Shown piece by piece: positions 58,401-64,000 of a stretch of 64,000 bases of DNA; within the stretch, counting starts at the first letter, position 1; each line of letters begins with the position of its first letter. Where the stretch lies: the NCBI RefSeq assembly GCF_035594125.1, contig NC_087163.1, positions 11,132,001 through 11,196,000 of the forward strand. Reading direction: 5' to 3'. The stretch comes from Scylla paramamosain. Lineage: Eukaryota; Arthropoda; Malacostraca; Decapoda; Portunidae. The notes below the pieces were generated by a model. It was not told the DNA's origin and made no database searches. It saw nothing but the letters and a program-made list of their open reading frames with translations. The position numbers and the translations under genes are program-made.

Positions 58401-61400
58401 GAGTGTTTTTTGGGCTTGTTACTTACCAAAACGCCAAAATGTAATCAAACTACCCAATATGGCGCAACAAAATGACATTACGAGAACCGTGTCATTTCGC
58501 TGTTATTGAGCGTATTAGGCACCATAACGCTAAAAAGCATAGGAAATAACGTATGTGGGAAAACAAAACAATTTTGTCGAAAATGTGTCTTTTGAATGTC
58601 TTAAACATCTAACATACCAAAACGCTAAAACATATGCAAAACACCCATTTTAGAAAAAAAAAACTGCAACATGAAAAAAAAAAAAACGTGTATTGTGAGT
58701 GTTTTTGAGCTTGTTAGGTACAAATACGTTAAAAATGCATGCAAAGTATCCAGTATGGGGAACGAACGATAACAGAACCAAAACGCTAAAGTGTATGCAA
58801 TGCACTTTATATTGGAAAAGAATGCAATATTACCAAAAACGTGCCTTTTGAGTGTTTTTTGAGATTCTTACGTACCAACATATAAAAACGCATGGAATGC
58901 AGTCTTTATGGAGAAACAGAACAATATTTTTAAGTGTGTATTTTAAGTGTTTTTGTGGTTGCTAGGGAAGAAAACTCCAAAGTGAGTGTTTTTATGCTTG
59001 TTAGGTACCAAAACGCTAATGTGCAAGCAATGCACACTGTATACAAGAAGAAAACTACATATCCAAAAACGTGTTTTTCTTAGTGTTTTTTTTTTTTTAG
59101 CTTCTTACATACCAAAATGCTAAAAAAAAAGAAAACTCGATATATTGAGAAAAAAAAAAAAACTTTATCAAAATCGTGTCTTTTGACTTTTTTGAGATTC
59201 TTTTGCACCGAAACACTAAAGTGCATGGAAAACACTCTTTCTGGGGAAACTGAATATTACCAACAAATTTTAATTTATTATTTTTCAGCTACTTAGGTAC
59301 CAAAACACTTAAAGGAATACCAACCATCCTATATTGGGAAAGGAAACGATATTACCAGAAAAGTGTTATTTGGTTGTTTATGATCATAAGCGTATTAGGC
59401 AGAAAAAAAAAAAAAAAAAATCATGGAAAAACACTCTAAATGGAAAAAAATTGCACTCTTTAGAGGGAAACAGATCAGTATTATTAAAAAACGTCTGTTT
59501 TGTGTATTTTTGTGCTTGTTAGGTAACAAAACGCCAAAATGCATGCAATGTACCTGACATTGGGAAAAGAAACGATTTTACAAAAATGTGTATTATGTGT
59601 GTTTTTCATTATCATAGATACCAAAACGCTAATACACGTCAATGAGGAAACGTTATGGGGAAACAGAACAACATTACCAAAAACATGTAATATGGGGGAT
59701 TATCTCCATGTTAAGTATATGAAACGCCAAAAGAGATACAAAGCACCCTATATGAAGATGCAGAACAAATTTGATAAAAACGTATAATATCAATGTTTTG
59801 AGCTCGTTAACATATAAAACGCTAAAGTGTATTCAAAGCACTCTATATTTGAAAAAGAAACATTTCCAAAAAGATGTGTTTTTTTTTTATGATTAAACAC
59901 TAAAATGTTTGTAAATCATCCTGTATGAAGTAAAAAGACGACATACATGGGTGTTTTTTCAGTGTGTTCGGCACCAAAACACACACAAGAAAAAAAAAAA
60001 ATAAATAAATGGAAAATACTATATTTGGAAAAAGAAGAACAAATGTCGAAAATCTGTTTGAAGTTTTTTCTTTTTACGTACTAAGACGTTAGAACAAATG
60101 CAAAAACAACCTTTATGGAGAAACAGAACAAAATGATGAAAAAACGTCTATTTTGTGTGTTTATTTAGCTCATTACTACTAAAACGTCAAAATATATGTA
60201 AAGTACCCGATATAGGGAAAGTAAACGATATTAATTAAAATGTATATTATAAGTGTTTTCAGCTTGTTAGGTAGGAAAACGCCAAAACCCACTCAAAACA
60301 TCCAATATGGAAGTAAAGAGGCGATATTGCCAGAAACGTGTCGTGTGCGTATAATGGACCATAAAGCTAATAAACATGGAAAAAACCCTATTTTGGAAAA
60401 CCAAACAACAATTATCGAAAACGCGTCTTTTATTTTATTTTATTTTTTTTAACATCTTACGTACCAAAACACGAAAGCGCATGGAATACACACTTTATGG
60501 AAAAACATAATAATTTGAATAAAAATGTGTATTTCAGGTGTTTTTGTTTTTGTTAGCTACCGAAACGCCAAAATGAATGCAAAGTACCCAATATAAGGAA
60601 AAGAAACGGTATTAGCAGAAACATGTATTATGTATGCTTTTCTGCTTTTTACGTACCAAAACACTAAAACACGAGAATAGCATTCTATATGGGGAAACAG
60701 AACAACATTACCAAAAACGTGTATAGTGATACTATGGTATGCACCAAAACGCCAAAACGCATACAAGGCACCCAATATAAAGAAACAGAACATCTTTGCT
60801 AAAAACGTTTAATATAAGTGGTTTTGAGTTTGTTAGGAACAAAAATGCTAAAGTGCATGCAAAACATCTGATATTAGAAAAGAAGACATCATCAATAAAA
60901 ACGTATCTTTTGAACGTTTTTCAGCTTCTTACATACCAAACGCCAAACCGTAAGTAAAAAACTTTTTTTTTTTGGAGAACATTGTCAAAAACACGTTATT
61001 TGGGTGTTTTTGAGCTTGTTAGTTCCCCCCCCAAAAAAAATGTATGCAAAGCCCTCTATATTGCATTACATGAACAATGTCTTTCTGTTTGAGCGCATAA
61101 GGCACCAAAAGCAAATAAAAGCTTGCTAAATACCCTATGTGGGAAAAAAAAAAAAAATGTCAAAATTGTGTTTCGAGTGTTTTTGAGCTTTTTATGTACT
61201 AATATGCTAAAAAAAAAATGCAAAACACCATTTACGGAAAATCATAACAACATAATAGAAAACGTGTATTTTGAGTGCTTTTGAGCTTGTTTGGTGCAAT
61301 AAAAGCTAAAAATGTATGCAAATTACCAAATGTGGGAAACGAAACGATATTGACAGAAACGTGTATTGTGAGTGTTTTTTTTTTTGTATAGCTTCTTACA

Positions 61401-63472
61401 TAACAAAAATATAAAACACGTAAACAATATTCTATATGGAAAAAAAGAAAAAAACAGAACATTACCAAAAACTTGCGATTTGAGTGATTACTACTATGTT
61501 AGGTACCAAAACGCTAAAATCCATACAAAGCAGCCTATAAGAAGTATCTAAATAACATTGCTAAAAACGTGTAATATGAATGTTTTTGAGATTGATAGGT
61601 ACCAAAACGCTAAATTGCAGTCAAAGCACAATTTTTGGGTGAAGGAAACCTTACCAAAAAACGTGTCTTTGGAATGATTTTCAGCTTCTAACTTATGAAA
61701 ATGGTAAAAAGCATGGAAAACACGCAATATCGTAAAAGAAAGCAACTTTATCAAATTGGTGTCTTTTTGACTTTCCTACGAACCAAAACACTAAAAACGC
61801 ATACAAACCACCTATTGAGTGTTTTTTGAGCTTTTTAGGTATCAAAACGCAAAAAAGCATGTAAGGCATCCTTTATAGGGTAAAAACATGACATTTTAAT
61901 AACTTGTCATATGGGTATTCATGAGCGTATTAGTAGGTAAAACTCTTAAAAGCATGGAAAACACTCTTTATGAGAAAACAAAACATTATCGAAAACGTTT
62001 CTTTTGAGTGTTTTTGAGTTTCTTACATACCAAAACACAAAAAGACGTGAAACCCATTCTTTATGGTGAAACAACATTACCAAAAAACGTGTATTTTGAG
62101 TGATTAACACCATATTAGGTTCTAAAAACGCCAAAACGAATATAAAGCACCCTATATAGAGAAAAAAAACATTATTTACTAAAGACGTGTTATATGAGTG
62201 TTTTTGTGCTTGTTAGGTGCCAAAACGCTAAAATGTACTCAAAACACATTATATTGGAAAAGAATACTACATTACCAAAAAGTGTCTTTTGAGAGTTTTT
62301 GAGATTCTTACGTATGGAATACATTCTTTATGGAGAAACAGAACAGTATTACTAAAACGTGTATTTGAAGTGTTTTTGTGGCTGTTAGGTAAAAAAAAAA
62401 AACGTGAAAGTATTACTAATAACATATATTTTGAGTGTTTTTTTATGCTTGTTAGGTACCAAAACGCTTAAGTTCAAGCAATGCATCCTATATACAAAAA
62501 GAAAGCTACATTTCCAAAAACGTGTTTTTTGAGTGTTTTTCGGTTTCTTACATACCAAAACGCCAAAAAAAAAACTTGAAAAATACGATATATTGGGAAA
62601 GAAAACATCTGTATTAAAATCGTGTCTTTTGACTGTTTTTGGGTTTCTTAGGGACCGAAACACTAAAATTAAAATGCATGGAAAACACCCTTTCTTGGGA
62701 AACAGAATATTACCATTTTATTTTTTATTTTTGTTTATATTTTTTTTTGCAGTATTTTCAGCTACTCAGGTACCAAAACGCTAAAAGGAATGCGAACCAC
62801 CCTATTGGGTAAAGAGATGACATTACCAGAAACGTGTCATTTGGCTGTTTATGAGTGTATTAAGCAGAAAAATGTAAAAGAAAAAAAAAAAAAACGTGGA
62901 AAACACCCTATATGGAAAAGAAAACTTAAGTATCGTAAATATGACTTTTGAGAGTTTTGAACCTCTTACGTATCAAAACTCAAAAAACGCATGGCATACA
63001 ACATACTAAAAAGGTATTTTGAGTGTACTTGGGATAGTTAGGTACCAAAACGGCAAAATGAATGCAAAGCAGTATATATGGGGTTCCGAGATGACTTTAG
63101 CAAAAACTTGTCATTTGGGTGTTTATCAGCGTATTAAGCACCATAACGCTAAAAAAAACACATGGAACATACACTATAGGGGGAAACAAAACGACAATAC
63201 CTAAAACGTGACTTTTGAGTGTTTTTGAGCTACTTACGTACCAAAACATGGAATACAATTTTTTTTTTTTACGGAGAAAGAACATCATTGCTAAAAACTT
63301 GTATTTTGAGTTTTTTTTTATTATTTATTTATTTATTTATTTTTTATGATTGTTAGGTACCAAAACGCCAAAATGTATACAAACTACCCGATAAGGGGAA
63401 AAGTAACGATATTAACAGACACGTGTATCATGAATTTTTCAGTGTTTTGGGGCTTCTTACGTACCAAAAAAA

Positions 63473-63561
63473 AAAAAAAAATAAATAAAATAAATAAATA
63501 AAATAAATAAAAAAAATAAGTAAATAAAAAAAATAAAAATAAATAAATAAATAAATAAACA
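63473..63561. repeat. (AAAT)n low-complexity tract within the satellite
   Basis: Imperfect AAAT/AAATAAAT units interrupt a monomer right after TACGTACC. Similar (TTTA) tracts lie at 63317-63343 and 63721-63742, on both sides of the point where the array changes orientation. Confidence 0.85.
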
Positions 63562-63644
63562 TGAAATACAATTTTTATGGAGGAATAGAACACCATTAAT
63601 AAAAATGTGTGTTTATGCTTGTTAGGTATAAAAACGCTAAAATG

Positions 63645-64000
63645 CATTTTAGTGTTTTGCATGCATTTTAATGTTTTTGCTTTCGTTTTAAGCTGAAAAC
63701 ACACGTTTTTAGTAATGTATTTTTATTTATTTATTTATTTTTTTCTCTTCCCATATATGGTACTTTCCATGCTTTTTAGTATTTTGGTGCCTAACAAGCC
63801 CAAAAACACTAGAAAGATACGTTTATTGTAATTTCGTTTAATTTTCCCATATCAGAAGCTTTGCATGCATTTTGGGGTTTTAATACCTAAAAATGGTTTT
63901 TGGTTGTTGCTTTTCCATTTAGCGTGCTATTAACGCTTTTCTTTTGCGTTTTGGTACTTAATAAACTCAAACACACTAATAATAATATCAAAATGCCAAA
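63645..64000 (-). repeat. same satellite in inverted orientation, running off the window
   Basis: From the centre of ATGCAT (63642-63647) the monomers read on the minus strand: GCATGCATTTTAATGTTTTT, ATTTTGGTGCCTAACAAGCC, CCCATATCAGAAGCTTTGCA and GCGTTTTGGTACTTAATAAA are complements of the forward unit. At least three inverted monomers are visible before the window ends. Confidence 0.9.

Overview
The window looks like nuclear DNA from an arthropod, most probably a decapod crustacean. Supporting signs are very long (GA)n, (CT)n and (TA)n microsatellites, degenerate TTAGG-type repeats (the arthropod telomere unit), many copies of one jockey-like LINE, Penelope, CR1/Rex1 and Gypsy retroelements, piggyBac remains, and one host gene with three short phase-0 introns. 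The species call is an inference. I see no bacterial operons, rRNA, tRNA or CRISPR array.

The only host gene I can model with confidence is an MPV17L2-like mitochondrial inner-membrane protein on the minus strand (8786-9847; four coding exons, 190 codons). Almost everything else is mobile or satellite DNA.

1-7 kb: a decayed LINE reverse transcriptase, a TTAA-flanked piggyBac deletion derivative filled with (GA)n, and a GGTGAT-type minisatellite interrupted by a LINE fragment. 10.7-14.75 kb: a broken piggyBac-type transposase, partly duplicated in inverted orientation, carrying a PIF/Harbinger-type MITE and a LINE tail, with a Tigger-like MITE nearby. 14.8-20.8 kb: two copies of a jockey-like LINE (called LINE-A here) placed head to head. 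21.5-27.9 kb: a degraded Gypsy-type LTR element interrupted by a foldback element and by a TA-flanked MITE. 28.4-33.5 kb: pieces of further Gypsy elements around an inverted pair of LINE-A segments. 33.5-38.6 kb: a minus-strand CR1-like LINE split by a Penelope-like element (RT plus GIY-YIG) and by an 846-bp MITE. 38.9-44.2 kb: a LINE-A copy with a Rex1/L2-like LINE inserted into its RT. 48.3-52.6 kb: another LINE 3' end interrupted by a nearly full-length LINE-A copy.

52.6-64.0 kb: a diverged tandem satellite with a ~96-bp monomer. Monomer variants recur in a fixed order (higher-order structure), and array orientation flips at about 63645. This array, with its inversion point and long-range variant matches, is the most unusual structure in the window. 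Layers of insertion allow relative dating: host LINE or Gypsy first, then MITEs, Penelope, Rex1 or LINE-A.
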